From positions 5,779,001 through 5,843,000 of the forward strand of contig NZ_CP095481.1 in NCBI RefSeq assembly GCF_023023025.1: DNA of 64,000 bases. The letters are read 5' to 3'. The notes below the pieces were generated by a model. It searched no databases. It had not been told where the DNA came from and was given only the letters and a program-made list of their open reading frames with translations. This document shows positions 37,830-46,563 of the stretch, in pieces. Position 1 is the stretch's first letter; every line of letters begins with the position of its first letter. The DNA is from Amycolatopsis sp. WQ 127309 (GTDB taxonomy: Bacteria; Actinomycetota; Actinomycetes; Mycobacteriales; Pseudonocardiaceae). Both the position numbers and the translations under genes were made by a program.

Positions 37830-38309
37830 ATGGACCTGGTCGTACTCGAAGAGATCCGCCGGCTGAAGTACCGCTACCTGCGCGCGGTCGACCTGAAGCA
37901 GTGGGACGAGGTGGCCGACACCTTCACCGTCGACGCCACGGCCGACTACGGGACCCGCGCCACGGGTCGTGAAGGGCATCGGCTCGCCGGCCGCGACGCG
38001 ATCCTCGAGTTCCTCACCAAGAGTCTCGGCAACGGCATCATCACCGTGCACCACGCAGGTCAGCCCGAGATCGACGTCGACGGCGACACCGCGACCGGGC
38101 GGTGGGCGTTCACCGACAAGGTGATCGTGCCGGACCACAAGGTGATCATCGACGGCGCCGCGTTCTACGAGGACACCTACCGCCGTGACACCGACGGGGC
38201 CTGGCGGATGACGCACATCGGCTACACGCGGACGTACGAGTCGATGACCTCCTGGGAGGGCGACGCGGGCTTCCGGCTGCTCGCCAACCGCTGGGCCGTG
38301 CCCGCATGA
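37830..38309 (+). CDS. NTF2-like/SnoaL-fold protein
   Basis: 159 residues. Cone-shaped NTF2-like fold: RRLKYRYLRAVDLKQWDEVADTFTVDATADYG at the N-terminus, IITVHHAGQPEIDVDGDTATGRW and a final DTYRRDTDGAWRMTHIGYTRTY. Such proteins include ketosteroid isomerases and small hydratases; the pocket could bind a steroid-like substrate. ATG 37830 or the GTG at 37824 are possible. First gene of an operon with DUF1214, SDR and sulfotransferase genes; stop overlaps the next ATG. Confidence 0.83.
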   Translation: MDLVVLEEIRRLKYRYLRAVDLKQWDEVADTFTVDATADYGTRATGREGHRLAGRDAILEFLTKSLGNGIITVHHAGQPEIDVDGDTATGRWAFTDKVIVPDHKVIIDGAAFYEDTYRRDTDGAWRMTHIGYTRTYESMTSWEGDAGFRLLANRWAVPA

Positions 38310-39496
38310 TCGAGAACGAGTTCTCGCTGACGCGGCCGTTCGCCGAGGCGATCGTCGAGGCCGAAAACCTGCTCGCGAGCGCGCCGCACGTGAAGACCGA
38401 GCAGGACCTCCTGGAGGGGTACGACTACCTCGCCGGCAGCATTCGCGCGTCGCTGCAGATGGCCTGGGCCTACCAGCGCGACTTCCCGTACTTCACGGCG
38501 TCCACCGGGCCGTACACGAAGATGGGGCTGGACAACCCGGACACGCTCTACTTCAACGCGAACATCCGCGACGACCGCGAGTACCTGGTCACCGGCGTCC
38601 GGGGGACCACCGCCGACCTGAGCTTCCAGATCCTCAACGGCGACTACTCACCCGTGGTGGTGCCCGACAGCCTCGCCGCGTTCGACGACCGGGCCATCGA
38701 AATCGGCGAAGACGGCCGGTTCGAGCTGCGGTTCGGCCCGGCGCGCGAGAACCCCGGGCCGAACTACTTCACGCTCGGCGCCGGTTCGTCGATGCTCGTC
38801 GTGCGCGAGGTCCACAGCGACTGGGCGACCGAACGGCGTGGCGAGATCCGCATCCAGTGCGTCGACACCGCCGGGCAGGCGCCGCCGGTGCCGGACCGGC
38901 CGGCGCTGGCCAAGCGCTACGGCGTCACCGGCAAGATCCTGCTGAGCCGGCTGAAGACGTTCCTGGCCTTCCCGAAGTGGTTCTACGACGACCTGCCGGT
39001 GAACACGATGACCGAGCCGCGCTCGACGCCGGGCGGGCTGACCACGCAGTTCTCCTCGGCCGGGCACTACGAGCTGAGCGACGACGAGGCGATGATCGTC
39101 ACCGTCCCGCGCTGCGCCGACGCGCCGTACCAGGGCATCCAGCTCGGCAGCCTCTGGTACGTCTCGCTCGACTACATCAACCACCAGACGAGCCTCACCG
39201 CCGACCAGGCGCGCGTCGACCCGGACGGCAAGATCCGGTTCGTCATCAGCGAACGCGACCCCGGCCTGGCGAACTGGCTGGAACGCACCGGGCACGACCG
39301 CGGGTACGTCCAGATCCGCTGGCAGCGGATCGCGCGGGACTTCGGCCCGGCCGACGGCCCGGTCGTCGAGGTCGTCAAGGTGGACGACCTGGCGGAAAGG
39401 TTGCCTTACCACGTGGAAGCGCGGGTGACGCCCGCGGAGTGGGCGGCGAGGATCGCGGCCCGGCAGGACGCCGTCGCCGCCAGGATGCTGGGGTGA
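38306..39496 (+). CDS. DUF1214 domain protein
   Basis: 396 residues, no signal peptide. C-terminal DUF1214 region with PRCADAPYQGIQLGSLWYVSLDYINHQTSLTADQARVDPDGKIRFVISERDPGLANWL. The N-terminal part includes GLDNPDTLYFNANIRDDREYLVTG. Biochemical role unknown. ATGA overlap upstream and GTGA overlap downstream tie it to the operon. By order and size it matches Rv3531c, which as I recall lies in the cholesterol-linked region of M. tuberculosis beside an SDR (Rv3530c) and a sulfotransferase-like protein (Rv3529c). Confidence 0.8.
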   Translation: MIENEFSLTRPFAEAIVEAENLLASAPHVKTEQDLLEGYDYLAGSIRASLQMAWAYQRDFPYFTASTGPYTKMGLDNPDTLYFNANIRDDREYLVTGVRGTTADLSFQILNGDYSPVVVPDSLAAFDDRAIEIGEDGRFELRFGPARENPGPNYFTLGAGSSMLVVREVHSDWATERRGEIRIQCVDTAGQAPPVPDRPALAKRYGVTGKILLSRLKTFLAFPKWFYDDLPVNTMTEPRSTPGGLTTQFSSAGHYELSDDEAMIVTVPRCADAPYQGIQLGSLWYVSLDYINHQTSLTADQARVDPDGKIRFVISERDPGLANWLERTGHDRGYVQIRWQRIARDFGPADGPVVEVVKVDDLAERLPYHVEARVTPAEWAARIAARQDAVAARMLG

Positions 39497-40281
39497 GCGT
39501 GTCGGAGTTGTTGCGGGACAAAGTGGTCGTCGTCTCGGGTATCGGCCCGGGGCTCGGCCGGTCGATCGCCGTGCGCAGCGCCATGGCGGGCGCGGACGTC
39601 GTGCTCGCCGCGCGCACCGAGTCGCGGCTCACCGAAGTCGCGAAGGAGGTCACCGACCTCGGACGCCGGGCCGTCGCGGTCCGGACCGACATCGACGACG
39701 CGGACTCCGCGGCCAACCTGGTGAGCGAGGCCGTCGAGGCGTTCGGGCGGGTGGACGCGGTGGTGCACAACGCCTTCGCCGTCCCGCCGCTGACCGATCT
39801 GGCCACTGTGGACTTCGACGCCGTCCGCGCGGGCTTCGAGACCGCGGCGATCTCCGTGCTGCGGCTGACCCGGCTGTTCCTGCCCGCGCTCAAGGAGAGC
39901 AAGGGCTCGCTGGTGATGATCAACTCGGCGGTGCTGCGACATTCGCGGCGGACGTTCGGCGCGTACAAGATGGCGAAGTCGTCGCTGCTGTCGCTGTCGC
40001 AGAGCCTCGCGAGCGAGCTCGGGCCGGACGGCATCCGCGTCAACACGGTCGCGCCCGGGTACATCTGGGCGCCGAACCTCAAGTGGTACTTCACCTACCT
40101 GGCCAAGGAACGCGGGATCACGTCGGAGGAGGTCTACGCCGAGACGGCGTCGACGATCGACCTGCGCAAGCTGCCGGAACCGGACGAGATCGCCGACGCG
40201 GTGGTGTTCCTCGCCTCGCCGATGGCGCGCGCGATCACCGGGCAGTGCCTCGACGTCAACGGCGGCGAGTACCACCACTAG
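39493..40281 (+). CDS. Short-chain dehydrogenase/reductase
   Basis: 262 residues from GTG 39493 (another in-frame GTG at 39499). Cofactor motif SGIGPGLG (about 15-22), catalytic Ser145, Tyr158 and Lys162 (YKMAK), NGG-type C-terminus. Arg-rich DVVLAARTESR after the second strand suggests NADP preference. In an operon with a sulfotransferase, a hydroxysteroid-like oxidation/reduction is plausible but unproven. Confidence 0.9.
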   Translation: MSVSELLRDKVVVVSGIGPGLGRSIAVRSAMAGADVVLAARTESRLTEVAKEVTDLGRRAVAVRTDIDDADSAANLVSEAVEAFGRVDAVVHNAFAVPPLTDLATVDFDAVRAGFETAAISVLRLTRLFLPALKESKGSLVMINSAVLRHSRRTFGAYKMAKSSLLSLSQSLASELGPDGIRVNTVAPGYIWAPNLKWYFTYLAKERGITSEEVYAETASTIDLRKLPEPDEIADAVVFLASPMARAITGQCLDVNGGEYHH

Positions 40282-40289
40282 GAGGATCC

Positions 40290-41471
40290 ATGCTCCCCGG
40301 CCGGGCCGACCTGGGCACGTTCGACGATCTGCACGCCTCGGCGTCGAAGCTCACCGGGCTCGACGACTTCGGCGGCGACGAGTACGTCGAGGGCCTTCGT
40401 GTGCTGCTGGAGTCGTTCGCGGCCGACGAGGACCTGACGCCGTTCGGGAACAAGGTGCACCGCGCGATGCTGCGCGGCGCTTTGGTGGCTCGGTTGCTCA
40501 GCGAGACGGGCTGGAAGCAGCACCCGGCGTCGGCTTCCGTGGCGATCGAGCGGCCGATCTTCGTCACCGGCCTGCCCCGCACCGGCACGACGGCGCTGCA
40601 CCGGCTGCTCGTCGAGGACCCCGCGCACCAGGGCCTCGAGGTGTGGCTCGCCGAGATCCCGCAGCCGCGGCCGCCGCGCGAGACGTGGGCGGAAAACCCG
40701 GTGTTCCAAGGGATCCAGGCCGGCTACGAGCGCCACCACGTCGAGCACCCGGAGTTCATGGGGGTGCACCACATGTCCGCGGACCAGGTGGAGGAGTGCT
40801 GGCAGCTGCTGCGGCAGTCGATGCGGTCGGTGTCGTTCGAGTGCCTCGCGCACCTGCCGCGTTACTCGCGCTGGCTGGCGAAGCAGGACTGGACGGACGC
40901 CTACGCCCGGCACCGCCGCAACCTGCAGCTGATCGGGCTGCCGGACGCGGGCAAACGGTGGGTGCTCAAGAACCCGAGCCACCTGTTCGCGCTGGACGCG
41001 CTGATGGCGGCGTACCCGGACGCGCTGGTGATCCAGACCCACCGCGCGCCGCGCACCATCATGGGCTCGATGTGCAGCCTGGCGGAGAAGGCCGCGGACG
41101 GCTGGTCGACGAAGTTCCGCGGCGAGGTGATCGGGCGTTCGCAGCTGGATCTGTGGGCCCGCGGCGCCGACGAGTTCCACGCGGCCCGTTCCCGTTATGA
41201 CGCGGCGCAGTTCTACGACGTGGCGTACGAAGATTTCGTGGCGGACCCGATCGGGACGGTGTCCACTGTGTACGACCACTTCGGACTGTCGCTGACTCCT
41301 TCGGCGCGTTCCGCGATGACGTCGGTGCACGAGGCGAGCCGCACGGGCTCGGCGAAGCCAGTGCACAAGTACAGCCTGGCGGACTTCGGCCTGACGGCGG
41401 AGGAAGTCGACGAGCGTTTCGCCGACTACCGCGCGGTGCAAGGGTCACGACCAGCCGCGGCAGAGGGCTAA
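40290..41471 (+). CDS. PAPS-dependent sulfotransferase family protein
   Basis: 393 residues. PAPS 5'-phosphosulfate loop GLPRTGTTALHRLL at 94-107; 3'-phosphate-binding segments KNPSHLFALDAL and THRAPRTIMGSMCSL. Soluble. GGAGG precedes the ATG, 8 bases after the SDR stop. Likely transfers sulfate to a hydroxylated lipid or steroid; the acceptor is not visible from sequence. PAPS would come from the divergent cysD-cysNC. Convergent with the EAL-GGDEF gene, stops overlapping. Confidence 0.88.
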   Translation: MLPGRADLGTFDDLHASASKLTGLDDFGGDEYVEGLRVLLESFAADEDLTPFGNKVHRAMLRGALVARLLSETGWKQHPASASVAIERPIFVTGLPRTGTTALHRLLVEDPAHQGLEVWLAEIPQPRPPRETWAENPVFQGIQAGYERHHVEHPEFMGVHHMSADQVEECWQLLRQSMRSVSFECLAHLPRYSRWLAKQDWTDAYARHRRNLQLIGLPDAGKRWVLKNPSHLFALDALMAAYPDALVIQTHRAPRTIMGSMCSLAEKAADGWSTKFRGEVIGRSQLDLWARGADEFHAARSRYDAAQFYDVAYEDFVADPIGTVSTVYDHFGLSLTPSARSAMTSVHEASRTGSAKPVHKYSLADFGLTAEEVDERFADYRAVQGSRPAAAEG

Positions 41472-43129
41472 CCGGCGGCGGCCTGCAGGCCGCGGGTTCC
41501 GATGCCGCGCAGTACTTCCACGCGTTCCGCGCCCGGGCGGCTCAGCACCCAGCTCGACCCCGGCACCGACTTCGCGCGCTTCTTCAGCGGCGCCAGCAGC
41601 CGCGAAACCTCCTGGTACGACCGGATCGAGCCGCTTCCGCAGACCAGCGTCGCCAGCGAGACCGTCACCGGGAGGCCGTCCGCCGACCAGCGGCGGTCCA
41701 GCAGTGCTCCCGCCACCGTGGCGATCTCGTCGACGTCGCAGACCACCAGGAAGTCGTCGCCGCCGACGTGGCTGACCCGCATGCGCCGCAAGCCGCCGGA
41801 CAGGGACGTCAGCGCCGCGCCCAGTTCGCGGATCAGGTCGTCGCCCGCGGCGAAACCCGCCGTGTCGTTGACCGTCTTGAACGCGTCGATGTCCAGCCAC
41901 GCGGCCACGAACGCCTCGCCGATCGTGATGCGGCGGGCGACGTCGCGGGCCACCGTGTCGCTGCCCGGCAGCCGGGTCAGCGGGTTGAGCGCCGCCGCGG
42001 CCTCGACCTTCGCCTCGGCCACGCCGCGGACCACCTCGGTCACCAGCACGACGCCGAGGCAGCGGCCGGTGTCGTCGACCACCACGACGTCGTCGCCGGT
42101 GCGGCCCCAGTCGGCGTCGGTGACCAGCTCGAGGAACTCCATCGCCCCGGCGCGCGCTTCGATCGTGTGCGGGGCATCCGCGAGCCGCGCCGCCGGGCGT
42201 TTCGCGTGCAGCGCGTGGCCGTACGGCCCGGTGACGGCGACCAGGAACCGCGTCCGGTCGACCGACCAGCGGGGCCGGTTCAGCTCGTCGACGCCGATGA
42301 CGCCCGACGGCGCGTCCGCGGCCGCGAGCACCTCGCGGACCTCGTCGCACGTCGCGGTTTCCGGCAACGTCGTGGCCGGGCGCAGGAAGTCGCCGACGCA
42401 CGGGGCGGGGCCGGGGGCGGCGACGGCGGGGGCCCGGGTGAGCAACGCCGGCGCCGGGCCGGCCGCCGTCGGCGGGGCGAGCAGGTTGCCCTGGGCGATC
42501 CGGATGCCGAGCCCGCGGACCGCGTCGAGCTGGGCGTCGGTCTCCAGGCCGGTCGCGACCAGCCGGGTGCCGGTGCGGGTGGTGTAGTGCAGCATCGCCT
42601 CGGCGACGGCGACCGACGCCGGGTCGTCCGGCAGGCCGCGCAGCACCGTGCGGTCCAGCTTGACCAGGTCGACCGGCGCTTCGATCAGCAGGCTCAGCGG
42701 CAGGTCGCCGCGGCCGAGGCCGTCGAGCGCGAGCCGGAAGCCGAGGTCGGCCAGCGCCCGCATCCCGCTCAGCGCGCGCTCGGCCGGCAGCGGGGAGAAC
42801 GGCGGGCCGAGCTCGAGGACGACGTCGCGGGTGCGGCGCCCGGCGTCGCCGAGCTCGGCCAGGAGGTCGTCGAACATCGCCAGTGGCGCGCCGAGCGTGC
42901 GGGCGGAGAGGTTCAGGTGCAGCGGGAGCGACGTCTCGTCCTGCCGGACGGCGGCGATCGCGAGGCCGAGGTCCACCTCGGCGAGCCGGCCCTCGCGGCG
43001 CGCCTGCGTCAGCAGCTCCGCGACGGTGCCGTGGCCCGGCCTGGCCAGCGCTTCGTGAGCCACGACGCCTCCGGTGTGGAGGCTGTACAGCGGCTGGAAA
43101 GCGAAGCGGACCGCGCGTGGCGACTTCAC
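41468..43129 (-). CDS. EAL-GGDEF domain protein with degenerate EAL site
   Basis: 553 residues, no membrane spans. N-terminal EAL domain (1-220) keeps HEALAR (EAL at 26-28), NLSA and VKLDR. The DDFGxG loop, however, is DGLGRG (136-141) and the EGVE glutamate is Thr in VATGLET, so phosphodiesterase activity is doubtful. A middle region (about 245-400) resembles CBS/regulatory modules, with VVVVDDTGRCLGVV. C-terminal GGDEF domain has GGDDF at 456-460, an accepted active variant. EAL first and GGDEF last is an unusual order. Probably a c-di-GMP synthase or sensor. Confidence 0.83.
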   Translation of the reverse strand: MKSPRAVRFAFQPLYSLHTGGVVAHEALARPGHGTVAELLTQARREGRLAEVDLGLAIAAVRQDETSLPLHLNLSARTLGAPLAMFDDLLAELGDAGRRTRDVVLELGPPFSPLPAERALSGMRALADLGFRLALDGLGRGDLPLSLLIEAPVDLVKLDRTVLRGLPDDPASVAVAEAMLHYTTRTGTRLVATGLETDAQLDAVRGLGIRIAQGNLLAPPTAAGPAPALLTRAPAVAAPGPAPCVGDFLRPATTLPETATCDEVREVLAAADAPSGVIGVDELNRPRWSVDRTRFLVAVTGPYGHALHAKRPAARLADAPHTIEARAGAMEFLELVTDADWGRTGDDVVVVDDTGRCLGVVLVTEVVRGVAEAKVEAAAALNPLTRLPGSDTVARDVARRITIGEAFVAAWLDIDAFKTVNDTAGFAAGDDLIRELGAALTSLSGGLRRMRVSHVGGDDFLVVCDVDEIATVAGALLDRRWSADGLPVTVSLATLVCGSGSIRSYQEVSRLLAPLKKRAKSVPGSSWVLSRPGAERVEVLRGIGTRGLQAAAG

Positions 43130-43230
43130 GCTCCCGATGCTCGCCGGTCGCGCGCCGAAACGAAACCCATGTCAGCTGATGTTCATCGCAGCGGCACCCG
43201 GGTTACGCACATCGGGTTACTAGATCACGC

Positions 43231-43259
43231 TTGACTTATATAAGTGGCCGCTTGTAACT
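43231..43259 (+). promoter_or_regulatory. arsR-type gene promoter with palindromic operator
   Basis: TTGACT at 43231 is a -35; TGTAAC at 43253-43258 a -10 placed for a message starting near GTG 43267. ACTTATATAAGT (43234-43245) is a perfect 12-bp palindrome covering the -35/spacer, the classic position and shape for an ArsR/SmtB-family autorepressor site. Confidence 0.6.
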
Positions 43260-43266
43260 TGGCCGG

Positions 43267-43620
43267 GTGCACGCGTTCGACGTCCTCGGCGACCCGGTCC
43301 GCCGCCGCATCCTCGAGCTGCTGGCCGACGGCGAGCGGGCCGCCGGCGCGGTGACCGAGGTGATCCGGGCCGAGTTCGGCATCTCGCAGCCCGCGGTGTC
43401 CCAGCACCTGAAAGTGCTGCGGGACAACGGCTTCGCGCTCGTCCGCCAGGAGGGCACGCGCCGGCTGTACGCGGTCGGGCACGAGCCGCTGCGCGACGTC
43501 GACGTCTGGCTCGACCGGTTCCGCCGGTCCTGGACCCCGCACCTCGACGCCCTGGCCACCGAAATCGCCCGCGGCAAGCGCGCCCGGCGCCTCCGCGAAG
43601 AAGAAGGAGACTCTCCGTGA
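43267..43620 (+). CDS. ArsR-family HTH regulator
   Basis: 117 residues from GTG 43267. Winged HTH: FDVLGDPVRRRILELLADGERAAGAVTEVI then ISQPAVSQHLKVLRDNGFALVRQEGTRRLYAV. No metal-binding Cys motif. It belongs to the class paired with SRPBCC/AHSA1 proteins, whose ligand is usually unknown. Stop overlaps the next start (GTGA). Likely autoregulated through the palindrome upstream. Confidence 0.92.
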   Translation: MHAFDVLGDPVRRRILELLADGERAAGAVTEVIRAEFGISQPAVSQHLKVLRDNGFALVRQEGTRRLYAVGHEPLRDVDVWLDRFRRSWTPHLDALATEIARGKRARRLREEEGDSP

Positions 43621-44252
43621 TCGACTCCAGCCACCAGATCAGCGCCGTCCGCCGGACGCTCGGCGACCGGGTGATCGACGCGAAGGACGCCCGCGTCCTG
43701 ACCATCAGCCAGGTCTACGACACCGACGTCGACGACCTCTGGGACGCCTGCACGAACGCCGAGCGCATCCCGCGCTGGTTCCTGCCGGTCAGCGGCGAGC
43801 TGAAGCTCGGCGGGCACTACCAGCTGGAGGGCAACGCGAGCGGCACGGTCGAGCGCTGCGAGCCGCCGCACAGCTTCGCCGCGACGTGGGAGTTCGGCGA
43901 CACCGTCAGCTGGATCGAGGTGCGGCTGACGCCGGAGGGCGCGGGCACGCGGTTCGAGCTGGAGCACGTCGCGCACGTCGACGACCGCTGGGACGAGTTC
44001 GGCCCGGGCGCGGTCGGCGTCGGCTGGGACGGCATGCTGGTCGGCCTGGTCCTGCACCTGGCCGACCCCGGCAAGGCCGTCGACCCGGAAGCGGCGATGG
44101 CCTGGATGATGTCGCCGTCGGGCATCGAGTTCATGACGGCGTCGAGCGAAGCCTGGTACCAGGCCGACGTCGCGGCGGGCGCCGACCCGGTCAACGCCCG
44201 CGCGGCCGCCGACCGCACCCTGGCGGCGTACACGACCCCGCCGGAGGCCTAA
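43617..44252 (+). CDS. SRPBCC/AHSA1-family protein
   Basis: 211 residues from GTG 43617. START-like ligand-binding fold: SQVYDTDVDDLWDACTNAERIPRWFLPVSGELKLGGHYQLEG through VGWDGMLVGLVLHL. Binds hydrophobic ligands in related proteins; often encoded with an ArsR regulator as here. The C-terminal 60 residues carry an extra helical region (EAWYQADVAAGADPVNARAAADRTLAAY). Converges on the PASTA lipoprotein with a 4-base overlap. Confidence 0.88.
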   Translation: MIDSSHQISAVRRTLGDRVIDAKDARVLTISQVYDTDVDDLWDACTNAERIPRWFLPVSGELKLGGHYQLEGNASGTVERCEPPHSFAATWEFGDTVSWIEVRLTPEGAGTRFELEHVAHVDDRWDEFGPGAVGVGWDGMLVGLVLHLADPGKAVDPEAAMAWMMSPSGIEFMTASSEAWYQADVAAGADPVNARAAADRTLAAYTTPPEA

Positions 44253-44599
44253 CGCTCCGTGGTCTTGACCGCCGTCAAGGTGATCACCGCGTCGGGCTGG
44301 ACCTCGGTGCCCGGCGCCGGGTCCTGGCCCGTCTGGACCCAGTTGCGGTCGATCAGCAGCGCGCGGCCCTGGCCGGTGCCGTCGACCTCGCGCAGGTTGT
44401 AGAGGCCGGCCTTCTGCATCGCGTTCTGGGCGTCCTGGTGGTTCATGCCGGAGACGTCCGGGACCTTGATCAGCTTGGCGGACGTCGGAGCCGCCGGCGT
44501 CGAGGGCGTGGTGGTGCGGCCCGGGTCGCCCGGAGGCACGCCGCACGCCGTCAGGCCGAGGGCGAGGACGACAAAAGCCGCGGTCAGCGGACGGGACAT
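44249..44599 (-). CDS. PASTA-domain lipoprotein
   Basis: 116 residues. Lipobox LGLTAC (Cys at 19), Thr/Pro/Ala linker to about 40, then one PASTA domain (KVPDVSGMNHQDAQNAMQKAGLYNLREVDG ... VITLTAVK). PASTA modules bind peptidoglycan fragments or act at the cell wall. Stands alone, divergent from dgt across 82 bp; GGAGGT before the ATG. Confidence 0.87.
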   Translation of the reverse strand: MSRPLTAAFVVLALGLTACGVPPGDPGRTTTPSTPAAPTSAKLIKVPDVSGMNHQDAQNAMQKAGLYNLREVDGTGQGRALLIDRNWVQTGQDPAPGTEVQPDAVITLTAVKTTER

Positions 44600-44681
44600 G
44601 GTGACCTCCTCGAACCAGGGGTACCCACGCCCGTGCCGCCACGCGCCCGCCGTTCAGGTGACGCCGGATAAGGTCGGGCGT

Positions 44682-46250
44682 ATGGATCACGGCACCGAAA
44701 CGGACCCCCGCGCGGCTCGACGGGACCCGGTGGCCAACGCCGGCGGGTTCACCGACCTGGCGAGCAGCCCGTTCCGGATCGACCGCGACCGGATCGCCGC
44801 GTCGCCGTTCTTCGCGCGGCTCGGCGGCGTGACGCAGGTGGTCAGCGCCGGCGGCGCCGGGCTGCTGCACAACCGGCTCACCCACAGCCTGAAGGTCGCG
44901 CAGGTCGCGCGGGCCATCGCCGAGCGGATCACCGCCGGGCCCGAAGCCGACCTGGCCGCGAAGCTGGGCGGCTGCGACCCGGACGTCGCCGAGGCCGCCG
45001 CGCTCGCGCACGACCTCGGGCACCCGCCGTTCGGGCACCTCGGCGAGCAGACGCTCGACCGCATCGCGCGCCACCGCTTCGGCCTCGCCGACGGCTTCGA
45101 GGGCAACGCGCAGTCGTTCCGCATCATCACCACGACCGACGTGCGCGGGCCGTCGGCGATCGGGCTCGACCTCACGACCGCCGTGCGCGCCGCCGTCCTC
45201 AAGTACCCGTGGCTGCGGCTGCACCACCCCGCGCCGCACCCGTCGGAGATGGCCGTCCCGCCGCGCGGCGCCGCCGAGCCGGAGGACCACCCGGGCACCG
45301 GCGCGGCCAAGTTTTCCGCCTACGCCACCGAGCTGGACGACTTCGAGCAGGCGCGCGCGGCGTTCGCCGGGCGCGTCGAGAGCTGGCAGCAGACCGTCGA
45401 GGCGTCCGTGATGGACACCGCCGACGACATCGCCTACGCCATCCACGACCTGCAGGACTTCCACCGCATCGGCGTTCTGCAGCACGCGCCGGTCGCGGCG
45501 GAGCTGGGGGAGTGGCTGCTGCACGCCGACGAGCTGGCCGGGCTCGACGACGAGACGCTCTACGCCGAGCTGCGCCGGCCGGGCCGGTCGCTGGAACGCC
45601 TGCGCCGCCGGATGCACGCCAAGGACGCGTGGATCGTCGACGACGACGCCTTCGCCGCGGCGGTCGCGCGGGTGCGCGCGGAGCTCGTCGACGGGCTGCT
45701 GGCGGGCGCCTTCGACGGCTCGACCGAGGCCGAGCAGGCAACGGCGGCGTTCTCCGCGAACTGGACCGCCCGGCTGGTCGACGGCGTGTTCGTGGTCGCG
45801 TCGCCGTCCACCCGCGCCGGTCACGTGACGCTCGCGACGGCCCAGTGGCACGAGGTCCAGGTGCTGAAGTTCGTGCACCGGCGGTTCGTGCTGCTGCGCC
45901 CGGACCTCGCGCTGCACCAGCGCGGCCAGGCCGGCGTGGTCGCGAGCCTGGTCGACGCGCTCGACGCCTGGCTGCTGGACCGTGACGAGGTCTCCCGCCT
46001 CCCGCGCCGCCTGCACGACCTGGTCGAGCTGGCCCGCGCCGAGTACACGGGCCTGGCCCGCACCGCGCCGGAACTGCTTGTCGGCGCCACGGGCGAGCCG
46101 GTGACCGGCCGGGACGCGGTGCGCAACCTCGCGCGCGGCCGGGCGGTGGTGGACTTCGTGGCCTCGTTGACGGACAAGCAGGCGGTGACCCTTTTGGACG
46201 CTTTGTCCGGCCGGTCGGCCCAACCGTGGTCGGACTCGTTCGTCCTCTGA
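44682..46250 (+). CDS. dgt: Deoxyguanosinetriphosphate triphosphohydrolase-like protein
   Basis: 522 residues. HD-superfamily dNTPase cutting dGTP to deoxyguanosine and triphosphate. Metal ligands are seen in RLTHSLKVAQVAR, AHDLGHPPFGHLGE and MDTADDIAYAIHDLQDF. ATAAGG stands just upstream of ATG 44682 with no ribosome-binding site, so probably leaderless. It could regulate dNTP pools or restrict phage; the sequence does not decide. Confidence 0.92.
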   Translation: MDHGTETDPRAARRDPVANAGGFTDLASSPFRIDRDRIAASPFFARLGGVTQVVSAGGAGLLHNRLTHSLKVAQVARAIAERITAGPEADLAAKLGGCDPDVAEAAALAHDLGHPPFGHLGEQTLDRIARHRFGLADGFEGNAQSFRIITTTDVRGPSAIGLDLTTAVRAAVLKYPWLRLHHPAPHPSEMAVPPRGAAEPEDHPGTGAAKFSAYATELDDFEQARAAFAGRVESWQQTVEASVMDTADDIAYAIHDLQDFHRIGVLQHAPVAAELGEWLLHADELAGLDDETLYAELRRPGRSLERLRRRMHAKDAWIVDDDAFAAAVARVRAELVDGLLAGAFDGSTEAEQATAAFSANWTARLVDGVFVVASPSTRAGHVTLATAQWHEVQVLKFVHRRFVLLRPDLALHQRGQAGVVASLVDALDAWLLDRDEVSRLPRRLHDLVELARAEYTGLARTAPELLVGATGEPVTGRDAVRNLARGRAVVDFVASLTDKQAVTLLDALSGRSAQPWSDSFVL

Positions 46251-46563
46251 TGGGTGAGCGTTGCTGTAGGTAGGTGGCGATTCGGCGTCGCTGAAGCGTC
46301 CTGTCCGGTTCTTGTCCGATCGGGCCGTCCCGTGCAGTGGGCCCGCTTGACGCAACTGGTCCGTTTCGTTCTTCCTGCAACGGATGCACCGTTCCCCTGA
46401 ACGGCCTACGACTTACGGTCCATTCAGGAAATTACCCATCCGATGTCACTCGAACGGCTGATGCTTACAGAGAACTCACAGTACTTAGCTTGGTCCCGTC
46501 GGTGATCACCGGCGTCGGTCAGCGTGAGTCGGGGCACGCGCCTGGAGATATCGGAGGGCGCAC
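46251..46563. promoter_or_regulatory. Intergenic region upstream of the large subtilase
   Basis: 313 bp of lower GC than its surroundings. No open frame I can support. It should hold the subtilase promoter; several TTGACG/TAGCTT-like hexamers occur (for example near 46346 and 46487) but spacing is not convincing. GGAGGG six bases before GTG 46564 is the ribosome-binding site. Confidence 0.45.

Noticed and set aside
43236..46355. Open frame of more than 1000 codons on the minus strand
   Set aside because: Runs antisense through the ArsR, SRPBCC and dgt genes, is rich in Arg/Gly/Pro/Ala with no domain, and is the usual mirror frame of high-GC coding DNA.
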